Assembly: GCF_020497125.1 (NCBI RefSeq)
Contig: NC_059075.1
Coordinates: 41,886,003 to 41,950,002 of the forward strand
Direction: 5' to 3'
DNA: 64,000 nt
Source of the DNA: Mauremys mutica
Taxonomy: Eukaryota > Chordata > Testudines > Geoemydidae
Numbering within the stretch: the first letter of the stretch is position 1; each line of letters begins with the position of its first letter. This document shows, one piece after another, positions 21,086-34,439 of the stretch. The notes beneath the pieces are model-generated. The model ran no database searches. It was not told where the DNA came from and saw only the letters and a program-made list of their open reading frames with translations. A program made the translations under genes and the position numbers.

Positions 21086-22979
21086 GGTCAAAATGTAGGC
21101 ATACCCATGGAATCTTTAAATCAAAATGAAATGTCATGTTAGAAGATATGCTCTAGCACAACCAGAAGTTATACAGGAATTACTGGATGAATTCTGTGGC
21201 CTGTGTGATGCCAGAGGCCAGTCTAGACTACCACAGTGGGCCTTCTGGGCCTTGAAAGAAAACAAACAAACTTTGAAATTGTTGTAGAAAGCAGTCATCT
21301 GAGAGAGTGCGATGTGTACAAGCCACACAGTATCTTTGCTTCGGTCAGTTAAAGGAGTCACCTACGACAAGGCTGTTGGAGAACATATTATCCATCATCT
21401 CTTTATTTTTCCATCAGCTTCAATTATGAAGAATCATGTCTCGTTTTCATATAATGGCAATTTCTTAAATATTTCACTATCTCTGCGCTGGAAAATTGCC
21501 TGTTTATGCCAATGAGAATATCTGTCTAATCTATCAGCATTTCTAAAGCACTTGGATATCACAGTGCTAAATGCTGTGCAGTACATGGATTAAAAAAACC
21601 CTGTGAGACTGATCAGTAAAATTCATCCATGTTTTGAGTTTTGTGATGCCATTGGGCTGGTGAAACTCTGCAAAATATTTTAAATATATTAAATATTTTA
21701 AAAGATCTGCTCTGTTTACTCAAACTTTTCAGAACATGTACCAGTGGTCAATGAGACTTTACCACTAAAATTAAAAAAAAAAAAATCAAGATTTTTTTCC
21801 CTTTTAGTTATAAGACTAAAGTCAGCTTTATCACAGGACCTTAGTTGTAAATCAGTTAATTCCACAACCCTGCCTCTCTGTGCCACAACTTCTCCCATCT
21901 GTCCAGTCTCACCTTTCTTATTATTATTATAATAGTTAATATTTATATTATGATAGCACCCAAAGGCCCCAAACTGGGATTGGGGTCCCATAGTCCTGGG
22001 TGTCATGGGCTAGGAATGGGAGCATGGACCCAGGTTTTGGGCAGGCTTGTACAGCCCAAGGTGAAGTCTGGGCCACCATGTCTTCACTTGCGGGGAAGGG
22101 AGAGGTACTGAGACTTGGCAGGGGGAGGAGGAGGAGGAAGTTGGGCAGCGGCTCCAGGCTAGGAAGGAGACTCCAGGGGGCCTAGATGCAGGCCTGTTCC
22201 AGCTCCTCTGGGTTCTCTCTCTATTCCCCGACCCAGTCCCAGGCCCTGCAGCCGCTGCTCCAGCCCCTCTAGGCCTCCCTCACACCTTTGCCCGAGCCCA
22301 TAGACATGCGTGTGTTTATGTGGGAGCAGGGTCCCCACCATATTTCCACTGGAAACATGCACAGGCTTCTTTTACTCCCTGCTCCTCCTACAATCAATAG
22401 TTTCAAAGACCCCTTGTCAAGGTGTTCAGATGATTTAAGGGGGCAGGTTATCATTCATCCTGGTGCCACCTGCTCCTGCCTCAACTTCACTATTTGGGGG
22501 CAGGTTATCCAGGCATTGGGACAACACTACAGATACAAGCAAGACAAGGAGGAAGCTGACCTTGTGTTGTAAGTTTCCAGGACAGCTCCTCCACTGGTGA
22601 AATACTGCTGCATTCCAGAAATAAGGTCCTACTGACAAATTAGCAGCTTGGCTTCTCTCTTCTCAGGACCGAGTCTTTAACAGAGATGCAGCAGCTCGCA
22701 GATGAACAGGAAAGCAGCAGCACAAACTCCCACTTGGTTGCATTTTAAGAGATGCCCATAAAACATCTTCTCTTTTAAAAAAAATGTGTGTTTGTACAAT
22801 AACAAATCAGCAGTTATTCCTATTTACCCAACATTTTAGCTGGGCTCAGAAAAAGGGAGACATCTGTGGCTTGGTATGGAGTATAAATAGTAGTGTGTCC
22901 CCCTACCACTCCTAACCTGCCAGGAGCATATCAGGTCTTTGAGGACTCCAACCAGGAGATCTCACACCATTAGAGATTC
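21086..22979. other. noncoding DNA, no gene recognised
   Basis: An 'aggccccaaactgggattggggtccc' SINE-type fragment lies near 21945-21995, and a GC-rich stretch at 22000-22270. There is no supported gene or RNA. Confidence 0.5.
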
Positions 22980-23095
22980 AGCTTTTTATTCCAATCAGGA
23001 TGAGGGCCCAGATGTGCCAAGCACTGCACAGACACAAAGGGAGAGAATGTCCCTGCCCTACAGAACTTGCAATCTAAATTTGAAACAAGATACAA
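22980..23095 (+). repeat. SINE-like fragment ('gatgagggccca ... cttgcaatctaaa' type)
   Basis: The order 'caatcaggatgagggccca', 'caagcactgcacagacac', 'gtccctgccctacagaacttgcaatctaaat' recurs in related form at 45885-45995 and, reversed, near 9495-9615. It is an old interspersed repeat. Confidence 0.55.
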
Positions 23096-26000
23096 GGTAA
23101 GTGTAACAATCAATCAAAGAGGACCATGGGGTGAGGGGGGAGTCAATTCATTCTGAAAGTGTTATTTTTCTTTTCTAATGAAATTAACTGTTCCTGACTG
23201 CCGCCCAGCCTAGGCATCAATGGAGAGCTCAGACTCTGGACCCATCCAATGTTAAAGACCATGTTAAAGAAGAAGTTCAGGAGGTGCCTTATTCCCACAA
23301 TGTGCTCTTAACCTACCTACAGAGCACATAGCACTAAGCACCGAGAGACTAAACTCTTCCTAATTACTAATGCATTTTGCATCGAGAGCATTGTGAAGGG
23401 GTCACTTTTTTATAGGGGCCTCATCTACTTGTTGGAATTTTTAGTTTTTAGCATTAGACTTTGCGACAATAAAATTAAATGTATTTATTTTCCATAGTTA
23501 AATCAGTGCTTAACAGGGCCTAGTTTTCAAAAAGGCCTTCAAAACTATACCTGTAAAATTCACAAGGGCATCTGTTTGCACAGACAAAAACAGCATTTGT
23601 GCTTGCAATTACACATGTACGTGCAAGTGAACAACTATGCATCCACAGTGTGTTACTGGAGAAACTAGTGTGTTTTAAGCATGCACTTCTAATAGGCCCA
23701 TTTTAAAGCCTGGCCTTAAATGCTTATAGCACTGTGAGGGTAGCTGGATTTGTGGCTTGTCTCAGTAGTCAAGGTCCAGAACAGGAGGCCTGAGCTTCAT
23801 AACCCAAATAGAAAAGCCTGGGAGACTGAGTAGCCCTCATCTAGCCCTTCTCTCACCTTGAGCAACTCCCGTCCAACCCAGCTCCTTTTTCAGAAGCCAT
23901 GCTGCCATTGGCCAAGTCTACCCTAGAGCTATGCAGTGAGCAACTCTTGGGAAAGCAGCATTAACTCCCAAGCAGAAATGTGCAGCATTAACCAGGGAGG
24001 ACAGCTGGTTTCTAGCCTCAGCTACAAAACAACACAGAGGGAAGACCCAGTGAAGCTCCCCTGGTGTCCCAGGCAATCAGAGGTGGTACCTACGCTATTC
24101 TGTTGACACTTACCACCCCATCCCTCCAGGCACAGAAGAGAAGGGGGCCATTCATCCCTTACTGTCTGTAAAGCAATTTGAAGATGAAGAGCTCGGTCAG
24201 TGCCTGAGGTTGGGCTACTGATGCACACACTTAGCAGGGGATGAGAGCAGCAAAGACAAGGGCCGGAGCAGAATTAGGTGCTTACAAGTATTTGGGAAAA
24301 CTCCCCACACCCTGCTATGCAGAGCAGCAGGTCTGTGAGAGCCCTCCCAGACAGACCTCTTGAAAGTTGCTACATTTTGGAAAGTTGGCTCACTGATACC
24401 TGATCCACGCAGCAGCCACAGCAATGTCATTTTAGAGGAATGACACTTGCAGGGTGTGGGAACAGCGTGGAAAACACAATCCTGACTGCCCTGCCCCAGA
24501 GGTGGGAAGGGAGATGAGAGGGACCTTCACATACACAAAGATGCTCTCGCTACCCCGGCCGCCCCTCAAAGCCAACAGAAGCACCACCAGTCTTCCCCAT
24601 CCCCCAAGAGGGAATAGAACAGGCATCCCTTCCCCATCCTACTCCAGCCCCCAAAAGATTTATAGAAGTGGTACCTTCTTACCACACAGCTGAATCTTTG
24701 GCTGTGAAGGTACATTTTTTCAGCTGCCCCAAGACACTCCTGTTTTACAGAAGATGTATGTATGGTAAGCAGCAAAAGAGCAGGAGATCAGCTCCTGAGT
24801 TTACACAGGCTAATAGCAATAAGGCAGCTGACTACACTGGGGAAGAGGAAACCACATGACTCTGAGCTACTATCTTCAACACAGACACAGGCAGTCACTA
24901 AATGCTAACCATGTGGGGGGAGAGGTTGCTTCCTGTGAACACTGATTCTGTGAATGTTCATGGCCTTCAAATTCTCTCCTACTGAGGCTCCCCTTCTTAC
25001 GAGTGGAACCTCTTGTGCTCATCTGCTCTCCCTGAATCCCATTTCCCCTCCATGTGGCAAGGAGCCCTGGGCTGGGCTACAGCTAAAAGGAACATCTTTA
25101 TGCTTCACCATAGAGTCATTAAAAATCAAGTCACCCGCCCTCACCTGCATGCAGGAAGCATGCTTCCAAAGAACGTAATGCTTGAAGCTACAGGGAATAA
25201 AGATCTTCCCAGGGATAGGTGTTCACTTGGCTGACATTGTGTAGTTCACATATAATTCAGTATTACTCCATGACACGTGATTCAGCAAAGCCATACGCCT
25301 TGGCCACAAGATGAAAACCCATCAAGTGACTGAATCCTCAATTTCAAACCTTCTGTGGGCCTGTGCAATGTGGAAGCGGGACATTTTTCATTGACTGAAG
25401 CCCATGGCTGCCATGTAACCTGCACGTGGGTACAGATAGCAGAGAATGCTGTAACATACCACCTTCATGCTTCTAAGCCATTCCTATAAATGGTTAACAC
25501 CTTTGCAAGGGCCAATGTAGATTCAGCCCACGCAGTTGAGGAGGGAAAGACACAGAGAGAGAACAAGTACAGTATACTCAGCTTAAACTCATAGTCTGTG
25601 CATAACCATCACCCCATTCCCACTCTGGGGCCCTGTACTATTTACACCGGTGCAGCACATCTATACTAAGAGTTTTCACTGATGCAGGTACACTGCTTTA
25701 ACTATACCAGTATAAAAAAAAAATCCAGTGCAAAGATAAGGCTTTGCCCTAGGATTAATGTATTGCAACTCTGTGTAACAGCACATCACACGTGCACGTA
25801 ATAAAGCTATTAGCATACGTAGTGATGGCTAATGTACTACGTCTCCCAGAGACGTTAATAAGGGGAAAGGCAGCACTGTAGCATAGGAAAACAGGGTTGG
25901 CACATGAAAGAGTTCAAGGACACAGAGAACATGGAAAGCACTTTGCTTAGCAGAAAGAGCAGAGGTGCTAAAGGAACTAGAAATAAAATAATTAGGTGAT

Positions 26001-27799
26001 TCTACATAATCATGTCTTCCTGGCACTGTTCCCCTCATCCGCCTTCTCTTGTTCTTTAACTTTGTTTATTGTACCCTCTGGTTGTGTCTCCTCTTAAAAT
26101 CAGAATGTAAGACCCTCAACCTCATCTTTTATTATGGCTTTGTGCAGTCCCCAGGGCAATAGGACCCCGATCCTGATATAAATAAATAAATAAAAACACG
26201 ATGACATCAATCGTTGTGGCTTGTACCAATGGCCTCAGTCACAAGGTGGGAATCTTTACAAATACAAAGGAATGAGCAGGGCCAGAACACAACACGGGAT
26301 TGAGCAGCGTTTCTCATTCATTTCTTAACACGTTATAACCATGGTGCAGTACTATGTGCTCTAGGAAACGCAGTACTGCCAGCTCCAAACATTCAAATAT
26401 CATGAGCCGCTGCCTCCCCCCAAAAAAGTCACAATATTGTCATGAGATTTTTAAAAATAGATATTGGGTTGTTTTGTTTTGTTGCCTTCTGATTTTTGGG
26501 CCTTTAAGATTCATGTTTTCTCTGCAACAATGAGTGCTAGCAACTTTTTTTTTTAAAACAAAAACAGAGATTTTCCCATAATCACTTGTCTCCAGGAGCT
26601 GAGGCTTTAAATAAAATGTCCAATATTGCAATAACATCAAAGAACTGGCAACACTGTACAGTGCAATACAGAGACATAATATATAGGGCAATTACATTGA
26701 TTTTTAAAAAATGTATAGTGAGCAGCTGGTATGACAAATTACAAAAGCACTTTACTTTGGATTAAAATACTCTCTGGTTTTTGGAGAGGATTCTGCAACA
26801 GTCAGGGTCTCTGCAAATAGCACATACAACCGTCCAATCTAGCTATAGGCACTTGTGAGAGACTGGAGTGAGTTTCTTTATAACCCCAGGAGAACATTTG
26901 AAAATAAAGGGGTTATAAGTTGACAGTGCATGTGCAGGGAATAGAGGAGAAAGGGGTGCAATGATCAGTGCACTGGCCTTTCAACTCTGAAGACAAGAAT
27001 TCAGCTCTCGTGTTAGGTTGCAAATGAAAGTCAGCTGGGTGGAGGAGCACCTGGGGTGGCTGCAAGTCAAAACTGGGGCACACTGGCAGTGCTGTGTGCA
27101 AGCTAGGACTGAGATGCTTCAGCAAAGCTGTGGGAGAGATGCTTTCACAGCCCATTCATTTGCTATGCCCTGCTCTCCGCCCCTCACGTTATAAGCACTC
27201 ACATTTCACCTGTGAGGCTTCTTCACAAAAACAGAGACAAGAAGCAAAGCGTGCGGCTGCCCAGGATGGCATATATCTAGGGAGAACCAGTAGAGGAACA
27301 GCACTTTCTCTTCATTGACCTCAGCAAACAGAAGGATGGCTTTGGTACAAAATCCCCTAAAGCGATAAGAACAGCACTGTCACTTCAGTGCCAACTATTT
27401 CCTGAAGGATCAATAAGCCAAAGTAATCAATTCTCTCAGATAGTCCTTATTCCCCAGGAGATGCCTGAGCCCTTATTTGCTATCATTTAACCTCTTCAGA
27501 TAAACCAGTTTCTGAGTCCCTCCTATGCCTGACTGAGGCTCTGACATCAGGAGGGATGAATACACTCCCAAAGTTCCTGCTGACATTTCATAAAAGGCAA
27601 CATTGGGAGCAACAGCTGGGGTAGGTGAGCATTACTGCGAGCCACAGCACCAGTGCCACTTTGGAAAGGAAGAGCCAAAATTGAGGTTTATTGCCAAGCG
27701 GCAAGGGAGGAGATGGGAAGGAAAAAAAAGTCAGGCAGAGAGGAAAAAGGATATGTTCTGCACAGCACAAAATGGGATAAAGGTTATGACAGGTAAAAG
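23096..27799. other. noncoding DNA, no gene recognised
   Basis: Reversed SINE-like words occur near 26060-26180 (gtaagaccctcaacctc ... gcaataggaccccgatcc) followed by a short (AAAT)n. MITE-like words lie at 25620-25740. No exon, RNA gene or large element is supported. Confidence 0.5.
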
Positions 27800-27885
27800 C
27801 AGCAAAGAGTCCTGTGGCACCTTATAGACTAACAAAAGTTTTGGAGCAGGAGCTTTCGTCGGTGAATACCCACTTCATCATTATG
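27800..27885 (+). repeat. fragment of the 'gtggcaccttatagactaac' repeat family
   Basis: It reads 'agcaaagagtcctgtggcac', then 'cttatagactaacaaaag', 'ggagcaggagctttcgtcgg' and 'gaatacccacttcatc'. It is a single-arm copy of the family seen as foldbacks at 3792-3981, 29388-31535 and 46794-48287. Confidence 0.7.
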
Positions 27886-29375
27886 ATAGGCAAAACACAC
27901 TGGAGAACTCAGAGTATAACAACAATGCTGAGCATTTCTATGGGGATTTACACCTCCAAAGTCCTTGTTCATCCTTACAGACTTCCTGGGAGACAGGAGA
28001 GTATTAATCCCATTTTATAGATGGGCAAACTAAAGCACAGAAGTGAAAGGACTTGACCCAGGCTGAACAGGGAGACAGTATCAGAGGTGTGATTAGAACT
28101 CAGGAGGTCCTGGTTAAGGGCACTGGACTATGGGAGCACACTCCAACAAGGGAGAAACTGGAAGGAAACTTGGGTACGAATCTGCTCTCCAAGAAGGGGA
28201 ACAAAAGTGCCACATAAAGCTACAAAGGAACACAACTAGAGTATAAAGGAGTTCAAGAGTCATGTGGATTCACATCTGGAGAAGGAGAGGACTGAGGGTT
28301 TTGTTGATAAAGCAGAAAATGAGGATTACGATCAAACAAAAAAGGGAGGCTGGCTTGCTGAGCCAGGTAATCTGTCCAGGCTATAATGCTGGTGAAATTC
28401 TTCTCACCATGAACATCACTCTCCTGGCTTTGTGAGTATCACATGACTCCTCAGTGAAACACCTGGGCTGTAACTCTCAGCTGCTGGTCAAGTAGTGGAG
28501 GGAAGGGAAATGGCAGTGGTTCCCCTAATGAATGAAAATAAAGACCCAATTAAACTTCCCTCTGATACATGTGAGATTCAGACCCTGGTTAGGCATCTTC
28601 TGTTCTGCATCCAAAGGAGGATGTTTAACCAACCAGGAGTGGTATCCCATTGAAAGGAGAAATTCCCAGTGGAACACTAAGTGTTTTAGTCTAGATCTTG
28701 AGATTTCAGACTGTTAAATTGTGACATTTTCCCGATTGTTTTCATGGCAATACAGTACTTGGCTTTCCAGGCGGAGAGATAAAAACCAGTCCCAATAATT
28801 TTTCTTAAAATAGTCTGTAACATATATGGCATACATACCTTGAGACTGTGTGTTCTGTAAAGGTTTAAGTGGAGCTGCATATGTATTTTGTGAAGCACTT
28901 CAGGGTGAAAGGCAGTACATATTCCTAAATTCTTCACAAAACGTACACATGCACAGCTCCACTGAAATGTAGCCACCTCTGGGGTAGAGGGCAGAAAGCC
29001 ATCCACAGAGTGCTGTACACAGCAGTGGAGGGAGAAAGGGAGCGAAAATTTTGGCTAAAGGACACCAAGGTAAACCCCTGCATTTACAGAAACTGCCAGG
29101 CAGGGATTAAAATGTATTGAAACAGGAGGGGAAGCTCTTCCTGCACCAGCCAAGAATCAAGGGTGCTGTGATGGGGAGAAGAAAAGAAAATGTAAGACTT
29201 TACCGGGTGTAGTTTGGCCACAGAAATCAGCCTTAGAGCTGTGAAAGGAATACTTTGTAGTAGATCTGCCCTGGGTGTCAATACTATGGAGGGCACAGGA
29301 GAAGGCAAAGAGAATGATTATTATATATATTCAGAATACACACACACACGTATCAATGCAGCGTTTAGATGAATC
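27886..29375. other. noncoding DNA with a MIR-like fragment
   Basis: About 27990-28135 has MIR-type order: 'tattaatcccattttatag', 'ggcaaactaaagcacagaag', 'gattagaactcaggaggtcc'. The rest is plain noncoding sequence. Confidence 0.5.
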
Positions 29376-29387
29376 TCAATATTTATT

Positions 29388-31535
29388 AAAAAGAACAGGA
29401 GTACTTGTGGCACCTTAAAGACTAACAAATTTATTTTAGCATGAGCTTTCGTGAGCTACAGCTCACTTCTTCGGATGCATAGAATGGAACACACAGACAG
29501 GAGATATTTATACATACAGAGAACATGAAAAGGTGGAAGTATGCATACCAACAGGCAGAGTCTAATCAATTGAGATGAGCTATCATCAGCAGGAGGAAAA
29601 AAAACTTTTTGAAGTGATAATTAAGATGGCCCATAGAAGGTGTGAGGAGAACTCTCTGCCCCAGCCTGGAGCCCCCTCCCACACCTGAACTTCTCATTTC
29701 TGGTCCCACCCCAGAGCCTTCATCCCCAGCCAGAGCCTTCACCCCCTCCCACACCCCAGCCCCCAATTTTGTGAGCATTCATGGCCTGCCATACAATTTC
29801 CATACCCAGATGTGGCCCTCGGGACAAAAAGTTTGCCCACCCCTGCTATACTCATTCAGCTTTCTCATGTAGACAGGCCTGAGCATAAGGAGAGTATGTT
29901 GTGGGAGAGGAGCGTGGCTAATACTAGTTCCATTGAAAGGCTACCAACCTGCTGCTGATCACAGTAGGTATCACAGTCCCTCCTGGGAGAAGCCTCAGTT
30001 CTTGTTGGGGGGAGACTAAACTCAGTGGGGTGGCCTCTCAGAGGAACTGACAACAGTAAAGCCTTCTGGTTGTTAAATGGACGTCACTGTGTTCAGTTTG
30101 GGTCTGATTACATTTCTGCTAAAATGAGGTGTAAGTCTAATATGAATGTTGTTGTGACCTTTTAAAAATTCCAGTGGAAAGGGTTTTTGAAACAAACAAA
30201 TGTTTCCCTTCCATTTTTGTAGCCCAAACATTGCAGCAGGATGCTAGTACATGGGAATCTGAAAGCAAGGTTAACTAGAAAATGTCCAGAAGCAAAGCTG
30301 TCTGTTTCTATGTCCAACCTGGGAGAAAAACAAGAAGTAAACAAATAGCTGGATTGGAAACAGGATTTTAAAACCTGTTTAGGCCTGGGCGGTGGGTATA
30401 ATAGGCTGGGGAAGGCTGTGCCTCCCCAAACAGCCCCGTGTGGCCCTGCCCATGTTCCGCTCTGTGACCCCCTCCTCAGTACTTGTGGCAAGACAAACCC
30501 AAAGTCCCATGGCAAAGCACCCTGTTCTTAAAATCCTCTCTTTTTTTTTCAGTCTATGGATTTTGCTGTGTCAGTTTGTGACTGGTTACTTCTTAATCAG
30601 TGTTATTTTTTGATGTTAACATTCCAAAACACCTCCGAGAGGCCCATTCTGTCCTTTTGATTTAATTAATTGTTTTGTCTTTAGGGGTGCCAGCCTTCTT
30701 CACCTTTTCTACCAGTGCCCCAAAGGGTCATTCCTTTCTGCTATTCAGAAAGGGTAGCTAGCAAAATAAACTATAACCTTTAATACAAATATAAAATCCT
30801 ACCCCTACACACCCACCACCCATGTGTTTAAGATTTTATAGCCCAAAACTATGTTAGTAAGAAAGATAAGGGATCAACCAACTATCCTGAACAATGTTTT
30901 TTAAACCACAAAATCTAATAACCCTCTGCCACCTAGGAACTGGGAATGGGTTTGCTATGGCATCATGCCCATTTTCTAACTCTCAAGTCATGGTATTCAA
31001 GGCAGCAATACTGTGGAGTTTCCAAGAGTGAGCCCTGATTCTTTAGCATTCTAGGCTCAGCAGGGCAGAGACCGTGTCTGTATCCATCTCTTGTCCAGGC
31101 CTGAGCAGTCTATCATCACATAATGATGAGCACAGAGTAAGAAACAAGGTTTATGTTGACACCCCAACCCTGAAGCTGTGGCTGGTCCCTTCAGAAATGA
31201 ATGGCACATGAAAGAGTTCAAAGACACAGAGAAGGTGTGAGGAGAACTCTATGGGCCATCTTAATTATCACTTCAAAAAGTTTTTTTTCCTCCTGCTGAT
31301 GATAGCTCATCTCAATTGATTAGACTTTTCCTGTTGTTATGCATACTTCCACCTTTTCTTGTTCTCTGTATGTATAAATATCTCCTGTCTGTATGTTCCA
31401 TTCTATGCATCCGAAGAAGTGAGCTGTAGCTCACGAAAGCTCATGCTAAAATAAATTTGTTAGTCTCTAAGGTGCCACAAGTACTCCTGTTCTTTTTGCG
31501 GATACAGACTAACACGGCTGCTACTCTGAAACCTG
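29388..31535. mobile_element. composite foldback element with inner 1.57-kb insert
   Basis: The left arm (29388-29634) and right arm (31251-31535) are inverted copies of the 'gtggcaccttagagactaac / tcggatgcatagaatgg' family. The right arm is longer and ends with the family's outer end, 'actaacacggctgctactctgaaac'. A 12-bp direct repeat, TCAATATTTATT, flanks the whole (29376-29387 and 31536-31547). Inside, a perfect 21-bp direct repeat (29635-29655 and 31230-31250) flanks 1574 bp of other sequence, which itself begins with the end of an hAT-type repeat ('cctcgggacaaaaagtttgc', 'ccacccctg'). Class is uncertain; variable-length target duplications with inverted arms recall Penelope-like or twin-primed retroelements. 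Confidence 0.6.
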
Positions 31536-31547
31536 TCAATATTTATT

Positions 31548-32499
31548 GTTACTTATGGTAAATACTGACATGGGCTTCACCTTAGTAAATACTTACCTCT
31601 TGGATTAATAAAGCTTGAGGTTCATCTTAACAAAAACCAATTGGACAAATTGTTGACCTCAGTGGAGTTGTACATGAGGTCTGAGAGTTATACCAGGACT
31701 GAACACAGCTTGATATCTATCTGCTTGTCATGCGATGAATGTTTAGATAAAGTTTTTCCATCTACCTATCTCAGATTATGGAACAGCATCATTATCCCTA
31801 TGTTACAGCGAGGGAAACTGAGGCACAGGGAGGGGACATGATTTGGTAGTCAGAACCAGGAAGCACACCTGCTACTAAAAGACCCCTGCAGAAGGGAGCA
31901 GAGAGAGACTTTCACAGCACCAGCTCATTTCTTATACTTCAGTCTTTGCAGGTTTGGTTTTCACACCCAACCTAGGCCAGTGCCCTTCTGTCCTATTTTC
32001 CAACATACCAACACTTAGCAAAATAGGGTTGGGTCCTACCCCAATGAAGTCAATCAAAACACCTATTGTCTTCAGTGAGACGAGGCTCTATCTAAGCATT
32101 TGTACTGAACCCATCACCAAAGCACTGATTTGTCCCTGAGGCAGCGATTCTGATTTCTTAACTATACTATTTGACCCAAGACTCCTGCTAACCTGAAGAG
32201 TCAAATATGGCCCAACAACAAATCTGCCTGGAGAGGTAGCACAATTTAAGAGTTGACCAATCCACATTTTTAAAAAAAACAAAGGGTTGGTGAAGAGACA
32301 AATGGGACCAAAACTAATCCATTAAAACATTCAATCGAGTCTTCTAGAAACTGATACAAGGACAGCTTTGCCCCTTCTCATAAACACATGGCCCCCACCC
32401 AACTATACGTTCGAGGAGAATTTATTTGGAGTTTCTATTAGGCCTCTGCATGCACTCCATACATCTTGCCTACCTACAGGAGAGCTGTTCTGAAGCATC
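31548..32499. other. noncoding DNA with a MIR-like fragment
   Basis: About 31765-31850 reads 'gattatggaacagcatcatt', then 'ggaaactgaggcacagggag', in MIR-type order. Nothing else is supported. Confidence 0.45.
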
Positions 32500-32870
32500 A
32501 CTTGACTTTGTTTTAAATAGCTCGCTACAGTTTCCATTTTAGCTTTGTGAGATGATTATTTTTTTCTTACAGAATTGAAGTTGTACAGCAGTTGAAAATG
32601 CTGATGGCTTAACTGATTTCATTTTTTTTCCATAGCAGCCCTAAGGGGTTTTAACTCTTTCTGTGGCACTGAAATCCTGCTTTGGAGTTCAATGTTTAAC
32701 TCGCGCTGGGAGACTCATAAATATTCGGAGTCACTCTCTCCCTCTCTGTTTGATTAGGAAATGAGCCTTTAACTCAATGTAATCCCCAAGCCATTAACAA
32801 AAAAGCCCTCAACTGCTCCACTATTAGAATTTCACTCCTAACCCACAGAGGATTGAATTAGATTAACATA
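32500..32870. other. candidate conserved noncoding element
   Basis: Unique sequence with 'ttaactcgcgctgggagactcataaatattcgg', 'tttgattaggaaatgagc' and 'ccaagccattaacaaaaaag' has the low-repeat, TAAT-rich texture of vertebrate enhancers. This is an inference from composition, and no alignment was possible. Confidence 0.3.
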
Positions 32871-34439
32871 ACTACCCGCAATCTGAGTTTATTTTCTGTG
32901 CCAGATAGAAATGTGTTTTCAGGAAAGAAAAAGAGAGTGAGCCAGAGAGCAAGCATGAGCATAATGAAATGTAAAAATAGAGGGATCAGAAATAGCTGGA
33001 CAGATGTACAGGTGAAGAGAGAGAGAGAGAGAAAGAAAGATAGCTACATAATAATTATTAACTGGCTGCTGACTTTTGGGCATAGGGTTATTAGGAAGGA
33101 CCCTAACAGCACAGAATTGTTTTAGTAAGGACAGTGTTTCCCCCCAGGTGTTTATTCCCAATTTGCAGAGATTTACAGGTATACACCTGGTATGCTGCAT
33201 TTCAGACACCTGTACAGCCTGTTTGGCACAGGTTTTATTCAAAATTTCCAGGAAGTATTATACACAACAACAACAAAAAATAGAATGTATGTGGCAATTA
33301 CTTTGCAGTCAAATGAACAGAAAAAGGTGTAATGAACAAGATTTTTCATTCCTCAAAAATCACAAACAGGCCCTGACAAATTACGTTTAAGGAATCAGTT
33401 TGGAGGAGACGAGGTTAATGGGTGCTTAGTCCACATAACCTTAATTGTTAGTGAAGCAGAAACTAAATAATAACAGGCTGCATTCTTCCACACAATGCAT
33501 CAAAGTTTTTTCCAATCACTTATCTAACCATGCATACAGATAGAAGAGAAAGATGTCCCATAATCTATTGATCTACAAGCTATACGGCAGCAGGCACTTG
33601 ATAATTTTTCCAAATGCAAGAATAAAACAAAGAATCTGCAGATTATACAAGAAAAGATCCACTGTAGCAAAAAAAGGGAGTAAAGTCCACCAGTTTCATG
33701 GACACAGCCAAGAAATATTCCAAAAATCCTTAAGACTAAAAAGATAGAGGGTTTATTGGGAATACTTGCTCAGGAATGTTGGGATCTCTGCAGAAATGTT
33801 TAATCATGGATATTTGCAGTCATGTCTGAATGTAGGCATGTTAGATTTTTGCTGTGTACATGGTGGAGAAAGAGGTTGCTTTTTTAATTTTAAATTTTTA
33901 AGAGGATCTAAAACTAGTTGATCAGTACTTTCTTTGTTTAACTAAACAATCAACAATTTTGAGTTCTTCAGTACATTTTAGGATAACCTGCTCTCTCATT
34001 TGAATAATTCAACTATAATAGGAAATAAACAGAGAAACAATAAATGTAATATTGTGCCAAACAAACGTTACAAAAAAAATTAAAGAGCAACAGAAAGTGA
34101 AAAAATCTTACCAGTCAAAACTAAGCTTTCTATACTGAGCATTGTCATGCTGAGAATTCTATTTGATTTGCTTTTTTGGAGGAAGCTTTGTGTTACAATT
34201 ATAATTTTAAACATTACTAACCTATGGAAAATCAACATGTTTATCAATGTTGTCCTGCTAGCTGTGCCTCTACAATTCCAGTTTGTTAACTTCAGTCATT
34301 ACATGGATGATTAAAAAACACTGCATATAACCATTTGGAATAAGTTCCAAAAGAAAAAAAAAATACACTCGCAAGTCAAAGACTTCAGGAATGGTAAAAT
34401 TTGCATTGAATAAAAAGCCACATAATACTATATGATGTA
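32871..34439. other. AT-rich noncoding DNA
   Basis: A short (GA)n run lies near 33017-33032. No repeat, gene or RNA is recognised. Confidence 0.5.
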
